The position numbers and the translations under genes were made by a program. This document shows positions 25,401 through 37,706 of a stretch of 64,000 nt of DNA, in pieces (positions within the stretch are counted from its first letter, which is position 1; each line of letters begins with the position of its first letter). The DNA is from Panaeolus papilionaceus (taxonomy: Eukaryota > Basidiomycota > Agaricomycetes > Agaricales), in assembly GCA_015501605.1 (NCBI GenBank), contig JADNRZ010000009.1:1922001-1986000 (forward strand). The letters are read 5' to 3'. The notes below the pieces were generated by a model. It had not been told where the DNA came from and did not search any database. It saw only the letters and a list, made by a program, of their open reading frames with translations.

Positions 25401-25960
25401 ACGTTACCTTTGAAGGAAATCTTCAGGATACACCGCCGTACAGCCCATATCAGCAGCCACAGCAACTTCAGCCAGACTCATTTGCTCGATCTCATCGAAG
25501 TCTTGCTCAGTGCATTGTCGAGGTACATGAACGTGCGAAGGCCTTATTCCCTCTTCGCAAGCCCTGTCAATGTTCAGCTGGTGTAGCGAAGCCTTGTCCA
25601 CCGTCGCATCTTTGGAGTCCACCTCCAAGTATTACGGTGCAATGCCCACCTGTCCTGCCTCGGGATGCCCCAACAGTCATCCCATTCCCCAGCTCGGCGC
25701 GTGTATCGCCTACTCCTCACCAGGGGTTCTGTTCTCCAAGCGCTGGCTCGCCACCAACTACTTATTCTTCTCCTGGACAAACCTCGTCGCAGCTCCCTGT
25801 CCATTATGGCATTTATCAACAACGAGTCTTGCCCGCCAATGGACATGCTATCCCGCATTTCCCTGCCCCATCCAACTCCAAATTGTCAATGGAGACCATC
25901 AACTTTGAACTAGGGGCATTGACCTCGAACCCAGGCCAGGGGTTATTGGAGTTCTTTTAA
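22429..25960 (+). CDS. Zn(II)2Cys6 fungal transcription factor (tandem copy A)
   Basis: Fourteen exons give 867 residues. The zinc cluster is split over several tiny exons (22696-22724, 22799-22811, 22864-22896, 22954-22984): CCECRRLKLKCDRNFPCASC, then KKRGCAEICPDG. A coiled-coil-like heptad region follows (FILANTEQLHSKIQEMSERI). The middle region has typical fungal-specific transcription factor domain motifs: ADYLWEQARQNALWQYNP, HLGLFFMIMAVGCLVDL, YAWGLMGLTAKLAQSIGLHR, KRRALFWELLYLDARLSLS and GRPPSLSVNYMD. The last exon (25301-25960) is a Pro/Ser/Gln-rich tail that could be an activation domain. It should act in the nucleus as a DNA-binding regulator; targets cannot be read from the sequence. 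It shares architecture, intron positions and many motifs with the gene at 26800, so the pair is a tandem duplication with considerable divergence. Confidence 0.88.
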
Positions 25961-26217
25961 AGAGGTTTTGGCATATCCCTCGACGTATATTATATGTATT
26001 ACTGAGATCGCAGCGGTATTGTCTTATGGCGTTGTAGCTGTAACTGTCCCTACTTATTGTATCCTATAAAAATCAATCATGGACCTGATAGCATGAAAGC
26101 TTGTTATCAACTTCTCTATCATACATATATTGTAGCGCTCTGTTCTCAATTTAAACATTAATAAATTTGCATCGCTTTGGTTGACGTTTGATTGCATTGC
26201 TCTTCTCGATTTTCCTC

Positions 26218-26241
26218 TTTTTTTTTTTTTTTTTTTTTTTT
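26218..26241. repeat. Poly(T) tract of about 24 bases
   Basis: An uninterrupted T run lies between the two transcription factor genes. Read on the minus strand it is poly(A), starting about 60 bases beyond the stop of a minus-strand open frame at 26305-26544. Confidence 0.8.
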
Positions 26242-26304
26242 CAAAGAAAATGATAAAAAAGCATTTATCAAAGATGTAATTTCGTGGTTAGATTTGTGTC
26301 ATTT

Positions 26305-26544
26305 TTAACACGGACAAGCGCAAATCCCAGACAAACACGGAATAACACAGGGGTTTGGCCAAACTGGGACCTGTCGCGTCCTTTGGATGTAGCTGTTAGA
26401 ACTGCTTTCCGTGAACATGTTTAGCCTCCAGCAGCAATCGACGACATTTGCTTCTACCCAGGTTTCATCCATACGACTTGGATGCCCACACACAAAACCA
26501 TAAATGCTGACAGTCTTCAACAGGACGAACAGGGTCGGCGCCAT
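26305..26544 (-). CDS. Small Cys-rich open frame, uncertain
   Basis: A 79-codon ATG-started frame in one exon between the two Zn2Cys6 genes. The start MAPTLFVLLKTVSIYGFVCG is mildly hydrophobic but not a strong signal peptide. It has nine Cys, six of them after residue 65, with the end GICACPC. It resembles no family I know. A poly(A)-like run follows it on the same strand, which would fit a retroposed cDNA, but no duplication of target sequence was seen. It could equally be a chance frame. Confidence 0.25.
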   Translation of the reverse strand: MAPTLFVLLKTVSIYGFVCGHPSRMDETWVEANVVDCCWRLNMFTESSSNSYIQRTRQVPVWPNPCVIPCLSGICACPC

Positions 26545-26799
26545 GTTCCCAATGTTTTTACCCTAAATCTATTAAGCTCATACCCTCAATGCCCCGCCTG
26601 CATGTCTAAGAAAGCAGCGCCTAGAACTCTTTGAGGTGGTCCGGAAGTCACGGGTCAAGCGTCTGTAGGAGTGTTCTTAACCCTAATCAGCTCACTTCTA
26701 CTACTTCGCCCGCCATTACTGCTTGCTTTCCAACCATATCCTGCCATAATTTCTTGAAGTCTGGAACAAAAACTGCGAAATATCATCCCTGTTATTGCA

Positions 26800-29700
26800 A
26801 TGGATAGTCCTTCACTGTCTCGGCCAAGTAAACGTGCTAGAAATGCGTCGTTCTTGGAAGGACCATCTTTTCAATATCCAAGGCTGCCGTCTAGGGAAGA
26901 AACCCAACACCCTTTCGTTACCAACCAGCTCACTACATCTCCTGGAGGGCCAGACTCTGCTAAAGGTAGACCCGAAGACAGAGGAAACAGGAAGTTGTCC
27001 TGCAAAGAGTGCCGGAGGTTTGTAACCATTGCAGTTTCGCAGGTCTTAATGATGTATATATTCATACAATGCTTCTCATTCGTATCATCACCGTTTCAAC
27101 AGGTTGAAGTTGAAGGCAAGTAGAAGGGTTCTCTCCTTTGAAATGATAGCTGACGATGTCCTTCCCTTCAGTGTGATCGTGTTTTTCCATGCCAGGTAAA
27201 CCTCTTCACTTACTACCACGATATAACATCAATTGATTATCCCTCGTCGCTCTAGTCGTGCAAAAAACGAGGCTGCGGAAGCCTGTGCCCCGACGGTTCT
27301 GATTCTTCCGCTTGATTCGATATTTGTAATTGTGGCTGATGTTTGGCAAACAGGTGCTCTAACATCCGGTCCAGGAAGCAGGTACCATCGTATTCCCTCT
27401 CCCTTTTGGCATGAAGAATCATCTAAAACGATTAACTAGATTTATCCTCGCCAATACGGAGCAACTTCATGATAGGATTTTCCAACTCAGCGACAGAGTA
27501 CGTCAACTCGAAGAGGCTTTGGAAACCCTTCAAAATAAGTCATCGAATCGACCTCATCCTCTTCTTTCACTGGAACTTTTGAAGATAAAGACTTCTCAAG
27601 AACTTTATGGTATCAATAACCCTTTGAATCCTATGTCCATGGCGGACGGAAGAGAGAACGACCTCCAACGATCAGTTGTGGCTTTGACCCTTAACTCCCA
27701 GCCTCCATATGCAGAAGGCTCACGCCCTAATACGGATTTCACAGTGGAAGAAACCTCGCCTCCTGAGGTTCCTTCGACGATACTACAACTTAGTGCGACA
27801 TTCCCTTTCCCGTGGGCTGTGGATATCAGCATCCGTCAACGCATCCGCGATGCATTGCCACCCAGGGAGGAGGCCCTTAGAATCTGTCAGGAAGCAAGAA
27901 ACAATGCTCTTTGGCAGTGCGTTAAAATTTAATCGTGTTCTAGTCTCCCTTTTTCATTAATCGCATTTTCCTGTAGGTTCAATATTGATCCCTCGGAAAC
28001 GTTCTTACCAAACCTGTTGCATTACTGTTACACGACCCCTATCGAGACTCTTAGTCCAAGGAGGCTTGCCCTTTTATTGATGCACCTATCTATTGGCTCA
28101 TTGGTCGATCTTACCCGACCCCTTGGATACCTGCATGGAGAAGCGTACCATCACCTTGCCAGAGCAGCAGTGTGTGAGATACCTCTCATGGAGGAACCAG
28201 ACTTTGACGTCCTTCATGCCTTGGTTTGTCTGCTGTTCATTACGGAGAACTAGGGCTAAATATTTTCCCAGTTCTTCATGATCTGGTATCATTTAATATT
28301 CTCTGATAACAAGAAATGCATTGGGTATGCTTGGAACTTGATGGGATTTGTGGCGAAGCTCGCTCAGGGTGTAAGTCTTCCTTCGCTTTCTTTGGAGAAG
28401 TTTCTTCCGACTTATCACATTCGATTCCATTAGCTTGGTCTTCGTAGGTGTTAGTCCTTAATCGGGTATTGTTGGATTAATCGCCTTTTAGATCGTGACA
28501 GTCCCAGACTGAAAGGAATCCCTGAGGAACACGAGAAACAAATAGCGATATTTTGGGAACTGCTGAACATGGACTGCCGCATGGTCCGTTTTCTTTTATT
28601 CTTTGATGCAGATCATTTAATTATTCATCTGTTTTTATCATTGACAGTCTCTTTCGCTGAGCCGACCTTCATCGATCCGACTGGCACACGTCGACATCAA
28701 ACCACCTACATATATTGGGCCAGGACTTTATGTTCCCCGCGAAGAAATTGCATGTATGTGATCATTGGACAGTATACCCTTCGCGTCTGTATTTGACAAA
28801 TTTAATTTCTCTGAATGTTCCCCACCCTGAAGACCACGAATGGAAAAATGCCTTTTTCATTCAGTGTCTTACACCGATGTTAGAGGTTATGGTTGCGGTT
28901 GAAGCACCTAATTACTCTTATATCCTGGATCTGGATACATTAGTTCGCGATTTTGGTGTTCCATCCCTACTCGATGACCATCAATCTCACGACGTCAGTC
29001 CTCGATTCCTGGTCATGCAAAGGGGGTTAGTGGCCATGGGCCGTGAAATCGGTATGTCTTATCACTGTATTTTTACAGTCGCGTGCTAAATATGGACGTC
29101 TCCTCCCTTAACAGCTTTACTCCAACACCACAGAAGATATCTTACGCAGGCCTTGAGTGGACCAGAATCATTCGATCTGAACCATAAATATGCACCATCT
29201 GTTTTGGCGACCTACCTCTCCGCTTCGAATTTAATATCAGCCGTGGAAACACTCTGGCAGCAAGAGCCACAGCTCACAGCGAGGTTCCTGCATTTTTGGT
29301 TTAATTCATTTTCAGCTGTGGTCCGTACATTTGGTCGATACGTTCAAGTTATGTTGCTCACACACAATGATCTAGGTTACATTGTCTCTCTTTGCTTCTC
29401 GTGCTCCAACCACTCCTCTGGCCAGCCTGGCTTTAAAAGATATGGAGCGTGGCTGTCGCCTTTTCCGGTCTGCCGCAACAGTTTTACCATTCAGTGGAAA
29501 AGCTTTGGTTAGTTTATTTCCAAAAGTAATCAACCTTCATTACTATCTAACACGGCGACTTTATAGCCTGTCATGCTCAAGATCACGGAGAAAGCTCGAA
29601 GGACCTTGCTGCATTCGCATGGCGCTGAGCCTTATGTCTTCACGTCATCGTCCAATGGGCCATCCCATCCAGTCGTACTTCCGGCTTCCTTCAACGGCGT

Positions 29701-30034
29701 CCACGCGGTACTGCTTCAATGTGCCGCGAAAGTGGTCACAAGAAGCCCCGTTCAACCGTCGTCATCTACCATCGGGCCGGAACCGCTGCTACAGCCTGAG
29801 TCCGTCTTCACCCCATCTACGTCCAACAAGGAAACGGAGACATGGTTGCCAGACATCTATCATTTCTCGAGTGTAGGAATAAATATGGAAGAGCGATACA
29901 ATTTTGCGTCACCCAGGCCAATGCCATTTATACCACTCTCTCCTCGCGTTGGAGAGCACGATCAATTTAATCTGGAGCATGGCGCAATGACAGCGGGTTT
30001 AGTGGACGAAGCAAGTTACATGGCCTGGTTTTGA
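26800..30034 (+). CDS. Zn(II)2Cys6 fungal transcription factor (tandem copy B)
   Basis: A multi-exon paralog of the gene at 22429. Early exons are 26800-27017, 27103-27115, 27172-27195, 27256-27295, 27354-27381 and 27440-27916, with later exons to 30034. The zinc cluster reads LSCKECRRLKLKCDRVFPC then QSCKKRGCGSLCPDG, followed by the same FILANTEQLH coiled-coil start as copy A. The transcription factor domain motifs recur (EEALRICQEARNNALWQ, YAWNLMGFVAKLAQGLGLHR, QIAIFWELLNMDCRMSLSLS). It lacks one N-terminal intron of copy A. The intron after LKLK uses a GC donor (AAG|GCAAGT) where copy A uses GT. The C-terminal tail is Ser/Pro-rich and different from copy A. A role as a sequence-specific nuclear regulator is expected; the targets are unknown. 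Confidence 0.87.
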
Positions 30035-30305
30035 GAACCAGTGTTTCTATTAGATATTTCATTTTCTTGTAATTCTCCGATTTATCAGATATAATTAATT
30101 AATTAAACAGAATTTATGTACCTGGAAACACGTCGGGATCAATACAAACTGGAATGAAAGGCTTCAGAGGAATCACGACTCGCTTTTAGTCGACTCATTA
30201 CGTAAGCCGAGGAGACCTTGAGTGTCTGCGTCGCCCCTTGACTGCTTTTGGCTTCTTTCTTCGTATCCTGTACCATTATATCCTGCTTACGCCTGAAACT
30301 ATACT

Positions 30306-31641
30306 ATGGCCCGAATACGAGAGGTATGGGCTGGTACTCTAGAGGCAGAAATGAGAATTATACGTGATTATATCGACGAGTATCCCTACATCGCAATGGT
30401 GCAGTATTTTGATTTCTGTCGCGTCATTTCATGGACTTACGTCTGCATAGGATACAGAATTCCCTGGCGTTGTGGCGCGTCCTATTGGGACATTTAAAAC
30501 TTCATCGGACTACCACTATCAGACTATGCGATGTAATGTGGACCTCTTAAAGCTGATCCAGGTCGGAATTACGCTTGCCGACGAAGCTGGGAACTGCCCA
30601 CCAGAGGGTCTTACCTGGCAATTCAACTTCAAGTTCAGCCTGAGGTATTATTCCTGATTAATTTGCTCACCAATCCAAGAATAAACCCAAGTTTACAGTG
30701 AAGATATGTTCACGCCAGAGTCGGTGGAACAGTTGCAGAAAGCAGGCATTGACTTTCAGAAGCACGAGGAATTTGGGATTCTGCCAAACGACTTTGCAGA
30801 ACTCATGATAACTTCGGGACTGGTCCTCACGCGTGATACCAAGTGGATATCCTTCCATAGGTAAGTTGTTTTTTGTCACCGAGAAGGCACTCGTTATGTG
30901 TATTACTATCGCCTGAGCGTCATACCCCACCTCTTGCCCCGACCAGCCACGACACCTGCTCATGAAAACAAGTTGACAACCTGTTGAATTTCTAGTGGCT
31001 ACGATTTTGGCTACTTTGTCAAGCTACTCACTGCCGAATCTTTGCCAACAACGGAGGATGCATTCTTTACCCTACTCAAGCTTTGGTTCCCAACGGTATA
31101 TGACATCAAGTATTTGATGAAAGCGTCAAAATCTTTGAAAGGAGGCTTGCAAGAGGTCGCGGATGATCTAGGCGTGAGTCAATATTGCAATGTAAGCTCG
31201 CCGCTCAAAAATTCATGAATGTCAACGCATCAGATACCGAGGACCGGTGGCAGTCAACAAGCAGGGTCGGATTCGCTGCTAACGTCAATGATTTTCTTCA
31301 AAATCCTAAAGTTATATTTCGACGATCACATCGACGACGCTGAGTATTCAGGAAAGCTATATGGACTAGGCCAAACATTCTCGATGTCTAATGGCTTAAC
31401 GGATCCTGCTCGAGGAGGGGCAACTATTGCAGAACGTGATGACCGTGGGTCGTCGACACGGGATATCCATAATCAGACTCCAGGGCCAAACGCTGGCGGA
31501 AGTCAAGCGGTCCAAAGCGTCACCATGACTCTCGGTCCAATGCAAACGGGCGTTCCTACAACGATGACCCCAGGAGCTTACGGCCCGATGAGCAATGGGC
31601 CCTCGACTTATATGCGAACGATGGTGGGAGGTGGACGATAA
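30306..31641 (+). CDS. CAF1: CAF1/POP2-type CCR4-NOT deadenylase subunit
   Basis: Five exons (30306-30398, 30451-30644, 30699-30860, 30996-31173, 31234-31641) give 344 residues. The protein starts MARIREVWAGTLEAEM, as usual for CNOT7/8, Caf1 and Pop2, a DEDD-type 3'-5' exonuclease that shortens mRNA poly(A) tails in the CCR4-NOT complex. DEDD motifs are MDTEFPG (Asp32, Glu34), SGYDFGYF (Asp153) and QAGSDSLLT (Asp222). The histidine that normally precedes this last block (PQHQAGSD in relatives) is Gln217 here (GGSQQAGSD). The C-terminal 90 residues are Gly/Met/Pro/Thr-rich low complexity. Whether the enzyme is fully active is an open question; it could be a second, diverged copy. Confidence 0.9.
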
Positions 31642-32394
31642 TTTATGGTTTTTGGTTATCTGGACGTCTTCTGTGTTTGAAATAGTGCTTTGTATCTCCT
31701 CATGTTTGTATCAATATATCCAGTAATTGATTACCTCTGTACTACTTCGACCTAGGAGTAAAGGAAATTCGGTTATCCTCATTCTTTCAGCGCGATATAA
31801 GCTTCGTTTTCCACGTGACCCCCATCGGAGAGTACAATACCTCAAACTCTAAACTTTGCTCCGTCTTCGCGAAAGTTTTTCTTTGACCCTTAATAACCTT
31901 GACAATACTCTTCATGCTCACCGCACACTCCCCAAATCCTGAATTTTTCAAACCACCGGAAACCCAAAAACTCTCCATTAACCGAATCTAATTCCGATCA
32001 AAAATCCCATGGAGGGTACGATGCAGTCAAAATCCTGAACGGGGCATAGCACCTTGCATTATAAACGTCGAGGTTCAGCTTTTGCAGACGAGTGGCGACT
32101 GACCTCGTTCTAGCAAAAAGCGGCCTTTGGCGTGGGCGGCGCTTTATTACAGCGAGCTTAGGACACTTGGAGAGCGAATGACTCGGACGAGCCTCCTTCG
32201 GCTGTGTTCTACGCCTGCCAACAATAATTGTTAGCTTTCGTTAGGCTTCATAAAGGTCAAACTGCTTACCTCCTACTTCAGCGCAACTTTTGCCAAGCCC
32301 CAGCCATTCCAGGAGGCCCTCGAGCGACAACTAATTCCCATTTCTGGATAAGACTAAAAGGCGAACGACGGGGATTCAAACATTGAGTGAGAAG
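31642..32394. other. Intergenic region, no gene supported
   Basis: 3' region of the CAF1 gene and further non-coding sequence; short frames only. Confidence 0.55.
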
Positions 32395-32752
32395 ATGCCG
32401 ACATACGACGAAGAACTATCGGTCCTTACGTCGATCATGCATAGGTCTATCGCGTCCTCCGGCGGGCTCAAGGAAGATATCGGAGGACTTGCCAGCGAAA
32501 TGGCTAAAGACATGAGGCGATTATTAGCTAAACCACAGGCCGTGGACGTCCTATCAAGGTCAGGATATTAGTCTATGTGGGCGTCTGAATGCCGATCAAC
32601 AGCTGCATGACTCCCTCTTGAAGGTATACCGGAGCTGTCTGCAGGTTCGCAAGAGGCATCACATCGCAGTCATCCATCGCAGGAGTGCCTTCCTAAGCTC
32701 TAGCACCCAAGTGCAGAGCCGAGAAATGGTGCTCAAGATTTTTGACTGCTAG
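32395..32752 (+). pseudogene. Possible short or broken two-exon gene, family unknown
   Basis: From the ATG at 32395, about 55 codons look coding (MPTYDEELSVLTSIMHRS, then LASEMAKDMRRLLAKP). A second coding-like stretch at about 32603-32752 (LHDSLLKVYRSCLQVRKR, ending VLKIFDC) is in another frame. The natural donor AAG|GTCAGG does not join them in phase; a weaker donor at GAC|GTCCTA does. I do not recognise a family. Either a small gene with a poor donor or a remnant. Confidence 0.25.
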
Positions 32753-34547
32753 TGATGACACTGGGAGGCTTTGCTAGACAGCGATCCAGGACAGTGGAAT
32801 TGGCATTGGGACGTAACGCGATTGAATTGACAGGCGTCCCGTTTTTAATGAACGAGATAAAATTGTGTAGGACAGGGACCCAGAGACTCCAGAGGGAAAA
32901 TCACGGCAGGAATTGACCTTTAGCCTGTGTAATTCCTAGGACATTAACTGTCAATACATCTGGTCCTCGAAACGGAGGAGGTATAATCACGTTATGCTGG
33001 AATTTCGAGAGTGTTCCTTCAGGCCTTCGGAATAGGACAGTGTCCCTGAATGCTGCTGGGGTCGTCCAAAGAGAAGAGGGCGGTAGTGAAGAGGGTGCTA
33101 GAGATGCTAACCATCTTCCTGGTTTCCCTGGTGTCTATTTAACCGTCTACAAAAAATCCTTTAACTCGGATTCTCGCAGGTGTTCTACTGGGGACGCATG
33201 GGTTATGTGATGAAACCGCTAATTGGAACCCCCCTTTTCCTCCATGCGTGCTCCATCCTTCCCTTTCGTGGTTTTCATCATTAAAAACCCAAGCACGTCA
33301 AGCTCCTTCTGGCACGATATACTTACTATCGATAATGGACATACCCGTGTTGACGCCAAGCGATGCGAATTGGTAAACAGTCAGGAGAAACTTCTACGGT
33401 CGACGGCTTCCTCCTTGTATTGGTGATCATACGCCGTACTGTTGGTCCTCTCGAAGCCCGCAGAACTTTATGTGACATTCGAACCTGCATCTGGTGCTGG
33501 CTGGTTTCCGACGCGAAGAGGATCAAGAAGATTTTCCTTATGGGAGCTTATAGTAAAAATTTTCTCGAGAATTTCTCCGTCCCAACATTAGCGTTCAAAC
33601 TGCGTTCGCATGCATGTCAAGAAAACATGTCACTGTTTTCTTATACCACAAAATCACTCACCAGACTGGCGAAAATATGACACATCCGTCATCTGAGCGG
33701 TAGGCATATTATATTTCGATATATTCTGACAGGACCCTATGCCAAAGCGATATGTTGGAGCTGAGATTACATCGGGCTCCTAGGCGCGAATGTTCAGGTT
33801 GGTTTGTCTCGCCGTTGAAATTCAAAGACAGATCTATTTTCAGCCCGTTTCGGCAGCGGCAACAGTCGGGGGACAGCGACACCCTGAAAGTGCTCCTCGG
33901 TCATCATTCCATTGGCCCTCACTTCCTCCTTTGCACTCAGACAAAGTCTGGAACATCGTGTCTACATTGTCTCCCTGTTACTACAACCGACCATCGCCTA
34001 CCACGGTGGTGGCGGTCTTGACAGCGTCGCTTGAGACAATGGAGGAAAAAACAATTTGCAACCATCCTCATGTTTCCAATCCACCATGCACGATGCTTTT
34101 TGCTACAACCAAGATCGTCATTTCCCTTTGCTGAAGGATGCATTTGCGCCTGTGGATAATGAGCTCCAGGCAATATGAGGTCGCTGATCGGTACGTCGTA
34201 TTTCTTGAGATATGTCAGAACAAAAGGAATTTAATCATCCCACAATAAGGTTATTTCCCTGATGTTCGACCCTCCTGCCATTGTGTCCATGACACCGTTA
34301 TGGATAAGCCCGGCTTCCTACCGTGCCACTTTACATCTCACCCCCATCCATCTGTTGTTACACATGTAACGGAGAACTCCTTTCTATTTTTTTTTGTCCG
34401 CAATCAAGATTTAATTGGAACGAGCAATGACCCTACTGGCGGATAAAGATAACAACGAATAATATGGACCATCTACATATCGCTACGATATTCATACGGA
34501 CTTCACATAGGAACGATACGGAACATTTGATATGATTCATATCGATT
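32753..34547. other. Gene-poor stretch before the BZZ1-like gene
   Basis: Several overlapping frames of 80-115 codons occur between 33220 and 34170 on both strands, none with family motifs or splice continuity. Nothing is called. Confidence 0.5.
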
Positions 34548-37500
34548 TCACCTGGGACAAGGGCGATTAGGTGAGTCTGTCGGTTTTTCGAATATGGTAC
34601 CCACATAATTGCTGGGGAATATTCCCTTTATCCCCTGCGAGTTGAACCCTACAGCCAAGCAGTCAGCATCGACGCCTGCACCAACTATCACCTGCTCACC
34701 TTCCCACCAGCCGTCGCCGAAATTTTTCCCTCCTGTCGGACCTCTGGAGAGCTCCAAAATTTCTCCAGCCTGGAGGCTGAGCTCGTCAGGCCCCTGGGAC
34801 TCATAGGAATATAGGGCTTTCACTAGGGATGGCGCAGGTGGTGAGCGGCATCTTCCTAACCTTTCTAGGATGAGCTCACCGTGTTCCCCGGACGATTCAC
34901 TCGGCCCCGCTGATTCCTTGGTCTCTTCATCTAATATAGCTATATACGATGCTGGTACCAGGCCGCTATCACCCTCTCCATCAATCACTTTCACCCAACC
35001 AGACCCGTCGTCGTCTTCCAGGACCCTGACCAGCCCACCCTCTGTTAAGGATCAGCTAACGGCGTGAATTACTCAGTCCTCCTTACTCACCAGCTACACC
35101 AAGTTCAAACTCAGAGGTGGCCATGAAATCAAATAGCACCCTAGCGCTTGGGTAGTCTTCGTTGGAAGAATGTTCTGGCGAGCTGGGCTGTACAAACGAC
35201 GAGGCTGAGGGAGTAATAGCAGGCGTGTTGTCTGGAGACTGTGAGTGAGCGCGCAAAAAATATTTCAAATCCTCTTTGTTTTTTTACCTGGCTTTTCACG
35301 CTGGGAGGCGCTCGTTCTCCTGAAAATGGTACTCGTCGGCCGTTCCTCCGCTTCTTCGCATGTTGCCGGCACCTGAAAATCCCAGGTGATGATTCGTGAA
35401 CTTTATCATTATCCCAGGTCCCTCCGCATATCCGAGGGCCTACCTTCAATTCGCACTTTGCATGCACGCATAGTCCACAAGTCTTGCATACCTTCCCTTG
35501 TTTGCTGAGACCCCAGATTGACGACTACCGATCCGAAGTCTATATCAGTTGCGATCTTGCCCAGAAATTGGGCTTCTCACCTGGCAATACCCACACTGTG
35601 TCGGAATAGAAAAGGCGGAGCTCTTGAAAGAATGGGGCTTCGACCCACCCTCATCACCTTCCGTTAAGGTTACAATCAAACGCCAAAGTTGGATGAGAGA
35701 GATCCATACCTCCGAGAGCTTTCCGAATCACGTCGATTTCTGCCTTCAAGATGCGCTCAGAACTAGAATAAAGGCCGCTTTGATGCGCGGCCTCCAAGTA
35801 ATTCTGCGAGGGACAACATATTAAGATTGTCGAACTTTTCCTAGAGCGGCAACCCTCACATCAAGCAGGTCATCGATAGTGCCAACCTGATTATCTGGGG
35901 TGTATGCTGAGACTTGCCCGAACAGCTTATCGAGTTCTTTTTCTGTAACAAAAGAAATTTCCATAAGAATGAGCAAACAAGCGATTCATTTTGGGAAATA
36001 AACGAACGTTTCGCGTTTATGAGCGGTTTCAACTCCTGAAGTTTTTCAAGGGATCTTCGCAGCTTATTTTGCATTACTACTTTGGGTGCTGTCTCAATGC
36101 TGACCGCGTCCTGTAATTCGCAGATTAAATTAGATTACGCGCAGAGTGTGCGTTGTGTTGACTGTTACCCACCGTATCGTAATGGATCGAGCAGGGTTCG
36201 AATTTCCAATCATCTGGCGACGTAAAGTTCCTGATATTGTGATTGATGAAGCAAACCTGGTCTTGGGCGACGTCGATATCATTAAATTTGCCTTTCACTT
36301 CCGTAATGCGGGTCTTGATTGCATCCAGGTTTCTAAGCTCCAAATCCTGCCCGTGGACGAGAAGTCTGCTGAATCTTCGGACAAGCAGGCTTTGCACAGT
36401 TTCTGTAAGAATAGAACATCACGACAATCATCTGGCTTTTCTTAGACGCGGCAACTTACGCAGCTCCTGTGAGATGAGGACCCATATATGAACCTTAAAC
36501 AGCATGTGTTTCTTATTCCAGTACTCACGTTCTGTAGTTTCGGGATATCTTCATCATAAAACTTGGCTTTCGTGGCGTTGGCAAGTTGGATAGAGATCAG
36601 GTAGGCACTAAATTCAAAACAAATCCGTTTAGTCAAACATGGCCGGACGATCACTCGGGGCTTACTTCTTGCTATTCAGCATATCATTTCTTTGCTGTTC
36701 TGCTTGTTTCGCCGCTCGGTCCGCATGTCTGTCGTCAGTTGCGCGCCCCTAAAGATTACGGACACACAAACGATTATGATATCAACCGAGCTTTGAGATA
36801 AACTTCAGGACTTGCCTGCTTCTGTCGAATTGATTCCACTTCTGCGCAATCGTCGTCATACTGAATTATGCCGTCAGCCCCCCTAGATAACAGATGATAT
36901 ACGTATCGTCGCCGCTAACCTTCTGCTTGCTCTTTTAGGTATGGGGTGTCAGGCATGGAATGATAGGATTAAAATAAAGGTAGCCTTACTTTCAGCCGTT
37001 CGCTAAAAACACGTTCACGGTCAGTCAGCAACTTTTGGAAATATTGCATTTCCTATGATGTGACTCTTTATCAGTTCCTGTGGTGCCGTCGAGAGAACCA
37101 CATCTCACCTTCTTCTTCGTTTCTTCACTCTTCTTGTCGATGGTTTGGAGCGGTCCGATGACTTCAGCGGTTACATTATCAGCATGGGTGATGTGGAGTT
37201 GTGCAATGCTAGAGATTGAGTTTATGATGGAGTCATACGCCGTATTTAAGGTTCTGTGATTGTAATTGACGAGAGATATATCAGAAAATTCTGGAAGAAC
37301 GGACTCGGACAGTAACATGCTTACTGTGCACCGAGTGTATTGGCATCCAGGGCTTTGGTAGGTTCCTTTCCAACTATAAACGTGTAATGCATCTTTCCCT
37401 TTTTCTCTGTTGCCTTGCGCGCCAGAATTTGCAATTTATTGGCGTATTCCCGTTCTAGGGTTACACGTGCAGCAAGCAAGTCTCGGACCTACGATGGGAG

Positions 37501-37706
37501 ACGTCAGACACATGTGGATGACATTATTAATTACCTACATCATTTACAACCTCAAGGTTTGCATCTAGGAAGTCGACAATTCTCTCTACTTGGTCCTATT
37601 GGTATACGAGGTTAAGAATTTGAATGAATCTATATCTTCGTAGTTTACTGAAACTATGAGGACTTACCGGTAAAGCCTGACCAAATGTTTGGGTAGATGT
37701 TCCCAT
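34548..37706 (-). CDS. BZZ1: BZZ1-like F-BAR protein with C1 and two SH3 domains
   Basis: Many short exons on the minus strand from the ATG at 37704-37706 to the stop at 34548 give roughly 700 residues. Bzz1 family proteins bend membranes and promote Arp2/3 actin assembly at endocytic sites. The start MGTSTQTFGQALPDQVERIV and AARVTLEREYANKLQILARK are typical of the FCH/F-BAR. Coiled-coil helices follow. A C1-type zinc domain comes next (HSFKSSAFSIPTQCGYCQ, IWGLSKQGKVCKTC, CVHAKCELK). The first SH3 is ARVLFDFMATSEFELGV to GLVPASYIAI; the second is VKALYSYESQGPDELSLQ to KGIFPSNYV. Two microexons are needed: 12 bases (36920-36931, SKQK) and 7 bases (36460-36466). The intron after the 36816-36860 exon has a GC donor (CAG|GCAAGT). 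Domain order matches fungal Bzz1. Confidence 0.88.

Noticed and set aside
33363..34134. Overlapping plus-strand frames of 105 and 114 codons
   Set aside because: Frames overlap in different phases and carry no family motifs; no splice model joins them.
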